A DNA stretch of 64,000 nt from contig NZ_NPKT01000005.1 in NCBI RefSeq assembly GCF_008329565.1, positions 164,842 through 228,841 on the forward strand, written 5' to 3'. Position 1 is the stretch's first letter, and every line of letters begins with the position of its first letter. The notes under the pieces were generated by a model that was not told the origin of the DNA, did not search any database, and saw nothing but the letters and a program-made list of their open reading frames with translations. Made by a program: the position numbers and the translations under genes. Positions 21,807 through 32,400 of this stretch are shown here, piece after piece. This DNA comes from Mycolicibacterium sp. P1-5. Lineage in GTDB: Bacteria; Actinomycetota; Actinomycetes; Mycobacteriales; Mycobacteriaceae.

Positions 21807-23347
21807 GCCGCCGCCCGGCAGTCGGTGCCCGGCTTCTGCGGCGCTGCGGGCAGTTGCGTCACGGTGGGCGATGGGCTCGGGGGCGGCATCTGAGTGGCTG
21901 AAGTGGTTGTGGCCGTGCCACTTTCAGTCGGAGCGGGTGTGGGTGCCGGGGGGGTGGTCGTCGGCGGGGCAGGAGCCGGCGCGGACGTTGCTGCCGGTGT
22001 GGGAACGGGTGCCGGTCCCGGCGCGGGAGGTGGACCCGGAGCCGGAGCCGGCGTGGGTGTCGGTGTGCTGCTGGGTCGTGGCGCGCACGGAGGAAGCACC
22101 GAACTGTGCGCAAGCTCTCGCAGCTGCCCTATCGCATCGTCGAGGCTGCCGGCCGGTAGCCCGGCCGAGACCTGAGCCCGCTCCGAAGGCCGCAAATCCT
22201 GTAACCGCATCAGCTGGCAGCCCAGCGAGTCGGTCGGCTGGCCATAGCTGATCTGCGACAGTTCGTTTCGGTCGTTGAGGCAGCCAAGCAGGTACGGCTC
22301 CTGCAACGGATAGCCCAGGATCGAGCCCTGGATACCGCGCATGATCGCCACCGTGCCGTTGTAGGCGCTGACGTAGTAATTGCTGCGGATTATCTGGCGA
22401 CCGACTGCGAGCGCGGCAAGGGCTACCAGCAGGATCAGCGCGACCGCGATGATCATCCGCCGGCGTGAGCGCGGCTTGGGTGGTGGTTCGGGCTCGGCCA
22501 CGACACGTTTGGCGGCTGCGGGCCGCGGAGCGATGGCTGACGCACGGCCGGCCGCAGTGTTGGGCGGGGCGACATGGTCGTCGTCTCCTGAGACGGCGCC
22601 GGCCAGAATCGGCTGGGTCTGTCCGCCGTAGTCATGGTCGACGACGTCGGCGACCACCACCGTGACGTTGTCCGGCCCACCGCCCCGCAACGCCAGCTCG
22701 ATCAGACGGTCAGCGCTTTCGGAGACGTCGTCGATCTGCAGGGCTTCCAGGATCGTCTCGTGACTGACCGGGTCGGAGAGACCGTCGGAACACAACAGAT
22801 AGCGGTCGCCCTCCTTGGCTTCCCGCATGATGAGCGTCGGCTCAACTTCGTGGCCGGTGAGGGCCCGCATGATCAGCGAGCGCTGCGGGTGGCTGTGGGC
22901 CTCCTCAGCGGTGATGCGGCCCTCGTCGACGAGGGTCTGCACGAAAGTGTCGTCCTTGGTGATCTGCGTGAGCTCACCGTCACGTAGCAGGTAGCCGCGG
23001 GAGTCACCGATGTGGACGAGGCCAAGTCTGTTGCCCGCGAACAGGATTGCCGTCAGAGTGGTGCCCATGCCCTCGAGTTCGGGCTCCTCCTCGACGTGCG
23101 CGGCGATGGCCGAGTTGCCCTCGCGCACGGCGGAGTCGAGCTTGCTCAGCAGGTCACCACCGGGCTCGTCGTCGTCGAGGTGGGCCAGCGCGGCGATCAC
23201 CAGCTGGGAGGCCACTTCACCGGCGGCGTGACCGCCCATCCCGTCGGCGAGTGCAAGCAGCCGGGCGCCGGCGTAGACGGAGTCTTCGTTGTTGCCGCGG
23301 ACCAGCCCCCGGTCGCTGCGGGCGGCATAGCGAAGGACGAGGGTCAC
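21803..23347 (-). CDS. pstP: Ser/Thr phosphatase PstP (PP2C family)
   Basis: 514 residues, GTG start overlapping fhaB by 4 bases. The PP2C catalytic domain (about 1-240) shows RSDRGLVRGNNEDS, LADGMGGHAAGE and LVHIGDSRGYLLRDG with metal-binding Asp residues. One membrane helix (MIIAVALILLVALAALAVG, about residue 300) and an extracellular domain with a Pro/Thr/Ala-rich C-terminal tail follow. It dephosphorylates PknA, PknB and their substrates. It is the only such phosphatase in mycobacteria. Confidence 0.97.
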   Translation of the reverse strand: MTLVLRYAARSDRGLVRGNNEDSVYAGARLLALADGMGGHAAGEVASQLVIAALAHLDDDEPGGDLLSKLDSAVREGNSAIAAHVEEEPELEGMGTTLTAILFAGNRLGLVHIGDSRGYLLRDGELTQITKDDTFVQTLVDEGRITAEEAHSHPQRSLIMRALTGHEVEPTLIMREAKEGDRYLLCSDGLSDPVSHETILEALQIDDVSESADRLIELALRGGGPDNVTVVVADVVDHDYGGQTQPILAGAVSGDDDHVAPPNTAAGRASAIAPRPAAAKRVVAEPEPPPKPRSRRRMIIAVALILLVALAALAVGRQIIRSNYYVSAYNGTVAIMRGIQGSILGYPLQEPYLLGCLNDRNELSQISYGQPTDSLGCQLMRLQDLRPSERAQVSAGLPAGSLDDAIGQLRELAHSSVLPPCAPRPSSTPTPTPAPAPGPPPAPGPAPVPTPAATSAPAPAPPTTTPPAPTPAPTESGTATTTSATQMPPPSPSPTVTQLPAAPQKPGTDCRAAA

Positions 23348-23811
23348 GGGCGCAGCTCGATTACCGTCTTGCCGATGTGCACCGGCGTGCCAATCGGAAC
23401 GCGTACTGCCGTAGTCACCTTCGCCCTGTCGAGGTATGTGCCGTTGGTCGATCCTAGGTCTTCCACGTACCAGTCGGAACCGCGCGGCGACAGCCGGGCG
23501 TGCCGAGTCGAGGAGTAATCATCAGTGAGCACCAGGGTGGAGTCGTCGGCGCGACCGATCAGCACCGGCTGGCTACCCAGCGTGATCCGGGTCCCGGCCA
23601 GTGCTCCGTCGGTGACCACCAGGTAGCGGGCGGCGTGGCGCTGCTGGCGGGACGGCAGCAGTGCACCGCGCAGCGCCAGGCCCCGGCGGACCATCACCGC
23701 GCCGGTCGGCGCGTAGATGTCGTTGCGCAAGACGCGCAACACCGACCAGATGAACAGCCACAGCAAGAGCAGGAAGCCGGCGCGCGTCAGCTGCAGTACT
23801 AACCCCTGCAT
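23344..23811 (-). CDS. fhaB: FHA domain protein FhaB (FipA)
   Basis: 155 residues. An N-terminal membrane helix (GFLLLLWLFIWSVLRVL) is followed by a C-terminal FHA domain with GRADDSTLVL, SSTRHARL and DLGSTNGTYLD, the phosphothreonine-binding loops. In mycobacteria FhaB/FipA is phosphorylated by the kinases and links FtsZ and FtsQ. It overlaps pstP by 4 bases; a 150-base gap separates it from fhaA. Confidence 0.96.
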   Translation of the reverse strand: MQGLVLQLTRAGFLLLLWLFIWSVLRVLRNDIYAPTGAVMVRRGLALRGALLPSRQQRHAARYLVVTDGALAGTRITLGSQPVLIGRADDSTLVLTDDYSSTRHARLSPRGSDWYVEDLGSTNGTYLDRAKVTTAVRVPIGTPVHIGKTVIELRP

Positions 23812-23961
23812 CCGGCGTCCTCTCCGTCCTCATGCCCCGCTCGCCGTTCTCGCGATACCAGCAGGCACCGGGCCGACTTCGGCACCGTCACGATACTTGG
23901 ACGCCGATGGGTACGCGGGTGAAGCCACTCCGCGTCAACCAAGCTGTGACCCCCGCCGACC

Positions 23962-25404
23962 TCAGTGAACGCGGACGATGATCTCGGAGTGCCCCAGCCG
24001 GATGACGTCTCCGTCGGCCAACTGCCACTCCTGCACCGGGGCGTTGTTCACCGTGGTCCCGTTGGTGGAGTTCAGGTCCGACAGCAGCGCGACCTGGCCG
24101 TCCCACCGGATCTCCAGGTGCCGGCGCGAGACACCGGTATCGGGCAGTCGGAACTGGGCGTCCTGGCCGCGGCCGATGACGTTGGCGCCTTCGCGCAGCT
24201 GGTAGGTGCGCCCGCTGCCGTCGTCGAGTTGCAGTGTTACAGCATGCCCGGTGGACGGGTAATCGCCCTGGGCCGGCGGCTGTGCGTATCCGCCGTAGCC
24301 ACCACCGGCGGGTTGGCCGTAGTCGTAATCGCGACCGCCCTGCTCGTAGCCGCCTTGCTCGTAACCCCGGCCGTAGTCCGGCTGCGCGTATTCCTGACGG
24401 CCGTAACCGCCGCCCGGCTGGCCGTAGCCGCCCTGCTCCGGGTATCCACCCTGCTCGGGATACGCGGGGCGGGGCTCGGGCCGGCCGTAGCCGCCGTCCT
24501 CGTGCCGACCCGGACCGCGGCCGTAGTCATAGTCGCTGGACGGCGGACCTTGCGGGGGGTAACCGCCACCCTGCGGCGGGCCGTAGCCCTGGCCGCCGTA
24601 TCCGGGGGGCGGGCCCTGCCGGTAGCCCTGGTCGTAACCCTGGCCCTGCTCGTAACCCTGGCCGCCATAGCCGCCGGCCGGGGGGCGCTGCTCGTAACCC
24701 TGGCCGCTGGAATAACCGCCCTGGCCGCCGCCGTAGCCGCCCTGCTCGGGATAGCCCGGCCGCTGACCGTAGCCCTCGTTGGGCGGGGGGCCGTAGCCAC
24801 CCTGCTCGGGCGGGTAGGGGCCGCGCTGCTCGGGGGCGCCGCGCTGCTCTTCCTGCGGCCGCGGATGGCGCTCGTCGTAGTAGTCGTCGCCGGGCCGCCC
24901 CTGACCCTGGTCGCCACGGTAGGTGGGGTCGTTGCTCATCGCTGGTACTCCTGGTTCTGCGGTGTACGCCTGGTTCGATTCTGGCGGGGCGGTTATGGCG
25001 AGGGACGGGTGGGGGTCGGCGTCAGGGTTGACGACGCCGCGCGCACGGTACTGGCCGGTGTGCAGATTCGGCGACTGCTCGAACCTGACGACCAGCTCAC
25101 CATACGTTTGCCATCCCTGTTCACGGATGTAGCCGTCCAAGTGTTTGGCAAAAGTGTCCGTGGTGAGATCACGGTCGGCACTGACCTTCTCGAAGTCAGA
25201 TTCACTCAGCGTAATGACGTACTCATTTGGGGCCAAAAATTTGTCGCGCGGAAGTGTCTGCACACCTGCAGAGGCTTCCCGCCGCAGCGCGGCTTCCACC
25301 TCGGCGGGGACGATCGATCCGCCGAACACCCGGGCGAACGCGTCGCCCACGGTGTTCTCAAGCCGGCGCTCGATGCGTTGAACCAGACCTCTCTGGTTAC
25401 TCAT
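23962..25404 (-). CDS. fhaA: FHA domain protein FhaA
   Basis: 480 residues. The N-terminal DUF3662 domain (about 1-125; RIERRLENTVGDAFARVFGG) is followed by a long Gly/Tyr/Gln/Pro-rich low-complexity region (about 150-390) built from PEQGGYG-like units, then a C-terminal FHA domain with IGRGQDAQFRLPDTGVSRRH and LNSTNGTTVN. FhaA binds phosphorylated MviN/MurJ-like proteins and regulates peptidoglycan synthesis. It is the first gene of the signalling cluster; the upstream 25405-25630 gap holds its promoter region and that of tRNA-Leu on the other strand. Confidence 0.96.
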   Translation of the reverse strand: MSNQRGLVQRIERRLENTVGDAFARVFGGSIVPAEVEAALRREASAGVQTLPRDKFLAPNEYVITLSESDFEKVSADRDLTTDTFAKHLDGYIREQGWQTYGELVVRFEQSPNLHTGQYRARGVVNPDADPHPSLAITAPPESNQAYTAEPGVPAMSNDPTYRGDQGQGRPGDDYYDERHPRPQEEQRGAPEQRGPYPPEQGGYGPPPNEGYGQRPGYPEQGGYGGGQGGYSSGQGYEQRPPAGGYGGQGYEQGQGYDQGYRQGPPPGYGGQGYGPPQGGGYPPQGPPSSDYDYGRGPGRHEDGGYGRPEPRPAYPEQGGYPEQGGYGQPGGGYGRQEYAQPDYGRGYEQGGYEQGGRDYDYGQPAGGGYGGYAQPPAQGDYPSTGHAVTLQLDDGSGRTYQLREGANVIGRGQDAQFRLPDTGVSRRHLEIRWDGQVALLSDLNSTNGTTVNNAPVQEWQLADGDVIRLGHSEIIVRVH

Positions 25405-25584
25405 CTCACCGCCTAGCTCGAGTCCTTGCGCATGTTGGTCGACGCTTGTTCACCTTGATGGTATCGGCCCAGGTCGACGGACCGTCACCATGAGAATTCT
25501 GAGAATCGCGTTACACCAGGTCAGAGCCTCGGCAGCGAGAATCCCGAGGGCGGCGGCTAGGCTGGTTTGAGCCGTGGGCGCGAG

Positions 25585-25615
25585 TTGAGGTTCACCCCCT
25601 CGACCGTGATACGCT
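25585..25615 (+). promoter_or_regulatory. Candidate promoter of tRNA-Leu
   Basis: TTGAGG (25585-25590) and TACGCT (25610-25615, fits TANNNT) are 19 bases apart, and the -10 ends 15 bases before the tRNA. Spacing is on the long side, so this is tentative. Confidence 0.3.
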
Positions 25616-25630
25616 CCCTGGCGTTGTTTC

Positions 25631-25713
25631 GGGCGAGTGGCGGAATGGCAGACGCGCTGGCTTCAGGTGCCAGTGTCCTTCGGGACGTGGGGGTTCAAGT
25701 CCCCCTTCGCCCA
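25631..25713 (+). tRNA. leuT: tRNA-Leu (anticodon CAG), island boundary
   Basis: 83 bases. Acceptor GGGCGAG pairs with TTCGCCC (25706-25712), with A as discriminator at 25713. A long variable arm (tgtccttcgggacg) marks a leucine tRNA, and the anticodon loop cttcaggt gives CAG. Core mycobacterial gene order ends here, so its 3' end is the probable attachment site of the accessory region. Confidence 0.96.
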
Positions 25714-25744
25714 CAATGAGGAGTTCTACGAACTCCAGGCACAT

Positions 25745-25774
25745 AGGTCACGAACTCGAAAGAGGTCGTGACCT
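25745..25774 (+). terminator. Hairpin after tRNA-Leu
   Basis: aggtcacga (25745-25753) pairs exactly with tcgtgacct (25766-25774) around a 12-base loop, followed by ttgtgttt. It is probably the tRNA-Leu terminator; alternatively a recombinase arm or core site at the island edge. Confidence 0.6.
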
Positions 25775-25885
25775 TTGTGTTTGGTGGGTTTCTGCGCGTG
25801 GCGCTCTCGAAATGACCGCTATGGGGACCTGGTTGCCCAAGTCCCCTAACTGCGCCGTTCGGGTTCTGCCCCGGGGGCGCGGCAA

Positions 25886-26320
25886 TTAGCCGCCAAGCAG
25901 ATTGCCGCCGGCGCCTCCGAGGGCGCCAATCGCGATCTGCGTCGCGGCGGTTCTGAGCCCCAACGCGACCTGTTTGATCTTGTTGCGTTCCTCGGGCACG
26001 CGGGTGTCGTCTTCCCCCGCGGCCTCCAGTGCGTTGATCAAGCTTTCGAGGAGGTTCTCAGGGGACGGCCATTGCCCTGCAACACGCAGGGCCTTGCTTG
26101 TTGGCTTGCCGATCCAGAGGATGTCGCCGTTGGCGGTCTCTTGGCCTTTGGCGAAGAACGGCTCGGTACTGAGCGCTCGCAGAGCACGCTGAACAGTCTC
26201 GGCATCCAGCTTGGCAATCCTGGCGATGTCGTCCGCATCCATCGGATCGCCGTCTTGTTCAAAGACCTCCACCGCAGCCTTCAGCACCGGCAGGTCTCGT
26301 GCCAACCAGGTGTCACGCAT
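25886..26320 (-). CDS. Winged-helix-like hypothetical protein divergent from the hsd operon
   Basis: 144 residues. The N-terminal part (PVLKAAVEVFEQDGDPMDAD ... VQRALRALSTEPFF) looks like a winged-helix DNA-binding domain. The middle (NGDILWIGKPTSKALRVAGQ) would be the wing and strand. The C-terminus is Ala/Gly-rich and hydrophobic (TAATQIAIGALGGAGGNLLGG), possibly membrane-associated. It faces away from hsdM across a 122-base shared promoter region, so it could regulate the restriction operon. I do not recognise a named family. Confidence 0.75.
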   Translation of the reverse strand: MRDTWLARDLPVLKAAVEVFEQDGDPMDADDIARIAKLDAETVQRALRALSTEPFFAKGQETANGDILWIGKPTSKALRVAGQWPSPENLLESLINALEAAGEDDTRVPEERNKIKQVALGLRTAATQIAIGALGGAGGNLLGG

Positions 26321-26442
26321 GAGCCGCAGTATTCATGAGCGCACCGACAAGGAGTCAGAGGAAAGCGAACGGGCGTTGACGGCATACGCGAAGATGCTGA
26401 GGACCGTTCCGAGCGATGCTCCGGATCCGTAGTTCAAAAACC

Positions 26443-28194
26443 ATGGGGGCCGACACTTTGAGCAGCCTGGGCAACTTCGTGTGGGGGATCGCCGACCAAC
26501 TGCGCGGGGTATACAAGCCGCACCAGTACGGCGGGGTGATCCTGCCGTTCACGATTCTGCGGCGCCTGGACTGCATCCTGGAGCCAACCCGTGACGAGGT
26601 ACGCATTCTGGCCGCCAAGTACAGCGGCGGTGCGCTCGATGTGCAGGTCAAGCGCAAAACGGGGCTCAGCTTCTACAACACCAGTCCGTTCGATATCAAG
26701 CTCCTGCTCGAGGACCCTGAGGGCCTGCGCGCGAACCTGGTCGACTACATCACCGGCTTCTCGGCCAACATCGACGTCTTCGAGCGGTTCAAATTCGATA
26801 ACGAACTTGCCACTCTGGACGAGAAGAACAGGCTCTACCTGATCACCTCGAAATTCGCGGAGGTGGACCTGCATCCCGACACGGTGCCCAACGCAGACAT
26901 GGGGGACCTGTTCGAGTTCCTGATCTATAAGTTCGCCGAGGCTTCCAACGAGGAAGCCGGGGAGCACTACACCCCTCGGGATGCCATCCGGTTGATGGTC
27001 GATCTGCTGTTCGCCGAGGCCAACGAAGCGCTGCTGGAACCCGGCACGGTCCGCTCGGTCTACGACCCGACCGCCGGTACCGGCGGCATGCTCTCGGTCG
27101 CCGAGGAACGGCTGCTGGAACGCAACCCCGACGCGCGGCTGCGACTGTACGGCCAGGAGATCAACGACCAGTCCTATGCCATCTGCAAGTCCGACATGCT
27201 CGCCAAAGGCCAGGACGCCGGCAATGTCCGCCTAGGCGACACCTTGGCCGATGACCAGTTCTGGGACCGTACTTTCGACTTCTGTATGTCCAACCCGCCG
27301 TACGGTTTCGACTGGAAAGCATCGAAAGACGCAGTTGAAAGAGAGGCTCTCGCCCAAGGCTCCCGGTTTTCCCATGGCTTGCCGTCGATCGGCGACGGGC
27401 AAATGCTGTTCCTGACCCACCTGGCGCACAAGATGCGGCCGGGCCACGAGGGCGGCGGCCGCGCTGGCATCGTGCTGAACGGCTCACCACTGTTCAATGG
27501 CGCCGCCGAGTCCGGTCCGTCGAAGATCCGACAGTGGCTGCTGGAACGCGATCTGGTGGAGGCGATCATCGCGTTGCCGACGAACATGTTCTTCAATACC
27601 GGCATCGCCACCTACATCTGGATCCTCGACAACACCAAACGCGCTGAGCGGCAACACAAAATCCAGCTAATCGACGCTACGTCGTTCTGGACAAAGATTC
27701 GCAAGAACCTCGGATCGAAGAACCGGGAGGTGGACGCCGCGGCCCGCGATCGCATCCTTGGCTTGTACGACGCGTTCGATGACGCCGACCCGGATTACTC
27801 GAAGGTGTTCACCGCCGCTGACTTCGCCTATTGGACGATCACCGTGGAACGCCCGCTGCTTGACGAGGACGGCAAACCTGTGGTCGACAGCAAGGGCAAA
27901 CCGAAACCCGATGCCAAGAGACGCGACACCGAAAACATCCCGTTTACCTACGGCGGCAACACCGACGGCGACGCCGGTCGCGCCGCGGCGATTAAGTCGT
28001 ACTTCGAAGCAGAGGTGCGCCCCCACATCCCTGACGCCTGGGTCGACTCGAACAAAACCAAAGTGGGATACGAAATCCCGTTCACTCGCCACTTCTACAA
28101 GTACGTCCCCCCGCGCCCGCTCGCCGAGATTGACGCCGACCTTGAGACGCAGGTCGCCAAGATTCTCGACCTACTGCGGGAGGTGGAAAGGTGA
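26443..28194 (+). CDS. hsdM: Type I restriction-modification methyltransferase subunit HsdM
   Basis: 583 residues from ATG 26443, chosen because the family begins with TLSSLGNFVWGIADQLRG; ATG 26416 is in frame and possible. The N-terminal helical HsdM domain is followed by the N6-adenine methylase core with SAM motif I DPTAGTGG (D208) and motif IV NPPY (N284). It methylates adenine in the target site and, with HsdS and HsdR, forms the restriction enzyme. Its stop overlaps hsdS by 4 bases. No clear ribosome site is visible, so translation may be leaderless. Confidence 0.95.
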   Translation: MGADTLSSLGNFVWGIADQLRGVYKPHQYGGVILPFTILRRLDCILEPTRDEVRILAAKYSGGALDVQVKRKTGLSFYNTSPFDIKLLLEDPEGLRANLVDYITGFSANIDVFERFKFDNELATLDEKNRLYLITSKFAEVDLHPDTVPNADMGDLFEFLIYKFAEASNEEAGEHYTPRDAIRLMVDLLFAEANEALLEPGTVRSVYDPTAGTGGMLSVAEERLLERNPDARLRLYGQEINDQSYAICKSDMLAKGQDAGNVRLGDTLADDQFWDRTFDFCMSNPPYGFDWKASKDAVEREALAQGSRFSHGLPSIGDGQMLFLTHLAHKMRPGHEGGGRAGIVLNGSPLFNGAAESGPSKIRQWLLERDLVEAIIALPTNMFFNTGIATYIWILDNTKRAERQHKIQLIDATSFWTKIRKNLGSKNREVDAAARDRILGLYDAFDDADPDYSKVFTAADFAYWTITVERPLLDEDGKPVVDSKGKPKPDAKRRDTENIPFTYGGNTDGDAGRAAAIKSYFEAEVRPHIPDAWVDSNKTKVGYEIPFTRHFYKYVPPRPLAEIDADLETQVAKILDLLREVER

Positions 28195-29420
28195 CGTCCG
28201 AGCTGCCGAGAACTTGGCGTCGAGGAAACATTAGGCGTTTTGCCGCTATGAAAACCGGACACACCCCGAGTCGGTCGAATCCTGAGTATTGGGAAGACGT
28301 ATCGATTCCGTGGTTCACCCTCGCGGATGTCTGGCAGCTGCGGGACGGTCGACAGGTCTTTCTCGGGGACACGGCCAGCCGGATCTCTGAGCTTGGTTTG
28401 GCGAACTCAGCTGCGGAACTTCTCCCCGCGGGCACAGTCGTTCTGTCGAGGACAGCCTCGGTCGGATTCTCCGGCGTAATGCCGATCGCGATGGCAACCA
28501 GCCAAGATTTTTGGAACTGGGTCTGCGGCCCAGACCTTCTCCCGGAATACCTCAACTATCAGTTCAAAGCGATCGCTCCTAACCTGCGGGCGATGAATAT
28601 GGGCTCTACCCACCAAACGATCTACCAGCGAGACGCGGCCGGCATCGAGGTGCTCGTTCCCTCTCTCGACGAGCAGCGCGCCATCGTCGACTACCTCGAC
28701 CGCGAGACCGCCCGAGTTGACGCACTGATAGACGAGCAACTGCGGCTGATCGAAATGTTGCGGGAGCGGCGCAAGGCGGTCATCACTGTCTCGACCAAAG
28801 GTGAACAGAAAGATTTCATCCAGCTGGTCCGGTGCGTAACCGAACAGGTTGACTATCGCGGGGCAACGCCACCGAAGTCTGATTCCGGAATCCAGCTGGT
28901 CACGGCACGAAACGTGAAGAGGGGCTGGATAGACTACGGGTCGTCCCAGGAGTTCGTCGATCCCGACACCTATGCACAGGTGATGCGTCGTGGACTTCCC
29001 AAAAGGGACGATATTTTGTTCACGATGGAGGCGCCACTCGGTAACGTTGCCCTCGTAGATCGTGAGGACATCGCGCTGGCGCAGCGAATCATCAAGTGGA
29101 CGTTAGACAGGGACCAAGTGCATCCGCGGTACTTGCTTTACGCAATGCTGGGAGAGCAGTTTCAGCACCAGCTCCGTATTCGTTCGACCGGTTCCACGGC
29201 CCTCGGGATCAAGGCAAGCAAGCTTCCAGAGCTGCGCGTCTGGTTGCCTGAGCGAGGCGAGCAGCGTCGCATCGCCGCATTTCTGGACGAAGAGACCGCC
29301 AAGATCGACGCATTGATTGCCGAGACGGAGAAGTTCATCGAGCTATCCCGTGAGCGTCGGTCCGCGTTAATCTCCGCCACAGTTACTGGTCAGATCGACC
29401 TTGCACGCGTGAGGTCTTGA
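28191..29420 (+). CDS. hsdS: Type I restriction-modification specificity subunit HsdS
   Basis: 409 residues, GTG start overlapping hsdM by 4 bases. It shows the pseudo-dyad architecture of HsdS: two target-recognition domains (about 5-165 and 205-355), each followed by a conserved helical spacer, LDEQRAIVDYLDRETARVDA and GEQRRIAAFLDEETAKIDA. The spacers set the distance between the two half-sites and bind HsdM. Both recognition domains are complete, so the system should recognise a bipartite site, which cannot be predicted from sequence alone. Confidence 0.94.
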   Translation: MTSELPRTWRRGNIRRFAAMKTGHTPSRSNPEYWEDVSIPWFTLADVWQLRDGRQVFLGDTASRISELGLANSAAELLPAGTVVLSRTASVGFSGVMPIAMATSQDFWNWVCGPDLLPEYLNYQFKAIAPNLRAMNMGSTHQTIYQRDAAGIEVLVPSLDEQRAIVDYLDRETARVDALIDEQLRLIEMLRERRKAVITVSTKGEQKDFIQLVRCVTEQVDYRGATPPKSDSGIQLVTARNVKRGWIDYGSSQEFVDPDTYAQVMRRGLPKRDDILFTMEAPLGNVALVDREDIALAQRIIKWTLDRDQVHPRYLLYAMLGEQFQHQLRIRSTGSTALGIKASKLPELRVWLPERGEQRRIAAFLDEETAKIDALIAETEKFIELSRERRSALISATVTGQIDLARVRS

Positions 29421-29423
29421 GAC

Positions 29424-32400
29424 ATGGCCGTTCACAACGAGATTGAGTTCGAAAAGGAGTTCGCCGAGCATTTGGCGGTCCACGGCTGGCTTTACTCGCC
29501 CAACGATGCCGGCTACGACCGGGAACGTGCTCTGTTCAAAGAGGATGTGCTGGGTTGGTTGGAGGACACCCAACCGGAGCAGCTGGCCAAGGTCGTCAAA
29601 CCCGGATCTGGTGACGTCGCCAAACAGCAGGACCAACTGCTGGATCGGCTTGTCAAAGTCCTTGACACCTCGATGGATAACGGCGGCGGGACCCTTAACC
29701 TGTTGCGCAAGGGATTCTCGCACCTGTCGGCGAAGCTCCAGATGTGTGTCTTCAAACCCGAATCAACGCTTAACGCCAAACGCAACGCCGACTATGCCGC
29801 GGTGCGGGTGCGAGTGATGCGCCAGGTCCACTTCTCCACCAGCGATCGACGCTCGGTGGATCTGGTGTTCTTCGTCAACGGCCTCCCCGTCGCCACCGCC
29901 GAGCTGAAAACCGACTTCACTCAAACCATCACCGACGCGATCAACCAGTACCGGACTTCGCGGCAGCCGAAAGATCCGGCAACAGGGAAGATTCAACCGC
30001 TGTTCGTCTCTGGAACGCGGGCGTTGGTGCATTTCGCCGTGACCGAGGCGGAGGTGTGGATGACGACCGCGCTGGCTGGCGCAACGACCCATTTCCTGCC
30101 GTTCAACCGCGGCGGCGAAGACGGCGGTGCGGGCAACCCGCCCAACGCTCAGGGTCCCCGAACCGCCTACCTGTGGGAGCGCGTACTACAGCGCGATGCC
30201 TGGCTCAACATCCTGGGCCGGCTGATGTACATCAAGCACGAATCCTCCACCGATCCGATCAGCGGCAAGACCACCAAATCGTCGTCGTTGCGGTTCCCGC
30301 GCTTTCACCAGTGGGAGGCGGTCACAGAGCTAGCTACGGCCGTGGCCGCAGAGGGGGTCGGAAAGCGTTACCTGATACAACATTCCGCCGGCTCGGGCAA
30401 GACCGATTCGATCGCCTGGACCGCGCACCGGCTGGCGCGTCTGCAGGTCGACAACAAGAAGATGTTCGACTCGGTGATCGTGGTGACCGACCGCAACGTC
30501 CTAGACGCCCAGCTGAAAGATGCGATCAAACAGATCGACAACGACCAGGGCATTGTCGTGGCCGTCGACAATGCCGAAGGTGCGAAAGCAGGGGCGCTGG
30601 CCAAAGCGCTACTGGACGGCAAGCTGATCATCGTCGTCACCATTCAGACGTTCCCATTCGCGATGAAGGCGATACGAGAGAACAGGGGGCTCAAAGGGAA
30701 AACGTTCGCTGTCATCGCCGACGAGGCGCACTCCTCGCAGTCTGGGCAGACCGCTGCGCAGCTTAGAGCGGTGCTGACCGCCGATGAGATCGACGAGATC
30801 AACAACGGCGGCGAGATCGACATCGAAGCGGTTCTCGCGGTCGAGGCGACTGAGCGGGCGGAGTCGACCAGCATCTCCTACTTCGCATTCACGGCCACCC
30901 CGAAAGGCAAGACGTTGGAGTTGTTCGGCCGTGAACCGGCCGGCGGGGGGAACCCGGTGCCGTTCCACGTCTACACGATGAAGCAGGCGATCGCTGAGGG
31001 TTACATCCTCGACGTGCTCACTGGCTACCACTCCTTCAAACTGGCTTTCCAGATAGGCCAGATCGCCGGAGGTGACACCGAAGTCGATCAGTCTCAGGCC
31101 AGTAAAGAGGTCATGCGGTGGGTCAAAATCAACCCCCAAACGATCGCGCAGAAGGCCGCGATTATCGTCGAGCACTTCCGCGGCAACGTCGCCCACCTGC
31201 TCGACGGCCACGCCAAGGCAATGGTGGTCGCTGATTCCCGCAAGGCCGCGGTGCGTTACAAGCTGGCCATCGACAAGTTCGTGCAGAGTAAGGGCTACGG
31301 ATACGGCACCCTGGTGGCGTTCTCCGGGTCCGTGCAGGACCCTGAATCTGGTCCCACTGACTTCACCGAAGCCACGATGAACCCGGGCGTGCACGACCTG
31401 CGCACTGCGTTCCGGGGCGATCAGTACCGAGTAATGATCGTGGCCAACAAGTTTCAGACCGGATTCGATCAGCCGCTGCTGTGCGCAATGTACGTCGACC
31501 GAATCCTGTCCGGCGTCACCGCGGTGCAAACCCTGTCGCGGCTCAACCGCACCTACCGCACCCCGTCAGGGATTCAGAAGACCGCGGCACTGACGCAGGT
31601 CGTCGATTTCGTCAACGAGCCGGCGGCGATCCGAGAGTCCTTCGAGCCGTACTACACCGACGCCTACCTGGAAACCGCGACCGACCCGAACCTTGTCCAC
31701 GATCTAGCGGCCAAACTCGACACGGCCGCGATATACACCCAGGTCGAGATCGACCAGTGCGCCGACGCCTACGTCAAAGGCAGCCACGGCAAGCTCTCCG
31801 CGGCGGTCGATCTCGGGCGTGAGCGATTCGCCGAGCGCTACCAGTCGGCGTTGATTGACAACGGCGGTGAGGGTGACAAGGCCGCGCTCGCCGAACTCGA
31901 CATGTTCCGTAAAGACGTCGGGTCGTTCGTGCGTCTCTACGACTTCATGAGCCAGATCATAAACTACGGCGACCCGGAGCTGGAGAAGAAGCAGATCTAC
32001 CTGCGCAACTTGGAGCGGGTGATTCAGCCGGAGAACTACACCGCACCCATCGACCTGTCCGACGTTGTGCTCAAACAGGTCAAGCAGATTGATCGAGGCC
32101 GAATCGACATCGGCCTCGGTACCCGAGCCGGCCTGTCGGGAATGACCAGCGTCGGGTCGGGGGAAAAGCGTGATCCGAAGATGGTTGCCTTCCAGCAGGT
32201 GCTCGACCGACTCAACGATCTGTTCGGGTCTGAGGATTTCACCGAGTCGCAGAAAGTGTCGTTCCTGGAGGCTCTTCTCCGCACGCTGCTGGATGATCAA
32301 GCGCTGGTTCAGCAGGCAAAAGTCAACTCCACCAAGCAGTTTGTCGATTCACCGGACTTCGACGACGCAGTGACCGGCGCGGTCGCCGACAACCAAGGCG

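Noticed and set aside
24280..24960. Dense short DNA repeats suggesting a repeat array
   Set aside because: They encode the PEQGGYG-like low-complexity segment of FhaA and keep frame, so they are protein repeats, not a CRISPR or satellite.
23965..25416. 483-codon open frame antisense to fhaA
   Set aside because: It covers the Gly/Tyr-rich low-complexity part of fhaA; composition-driven and hydrophobic by chance.
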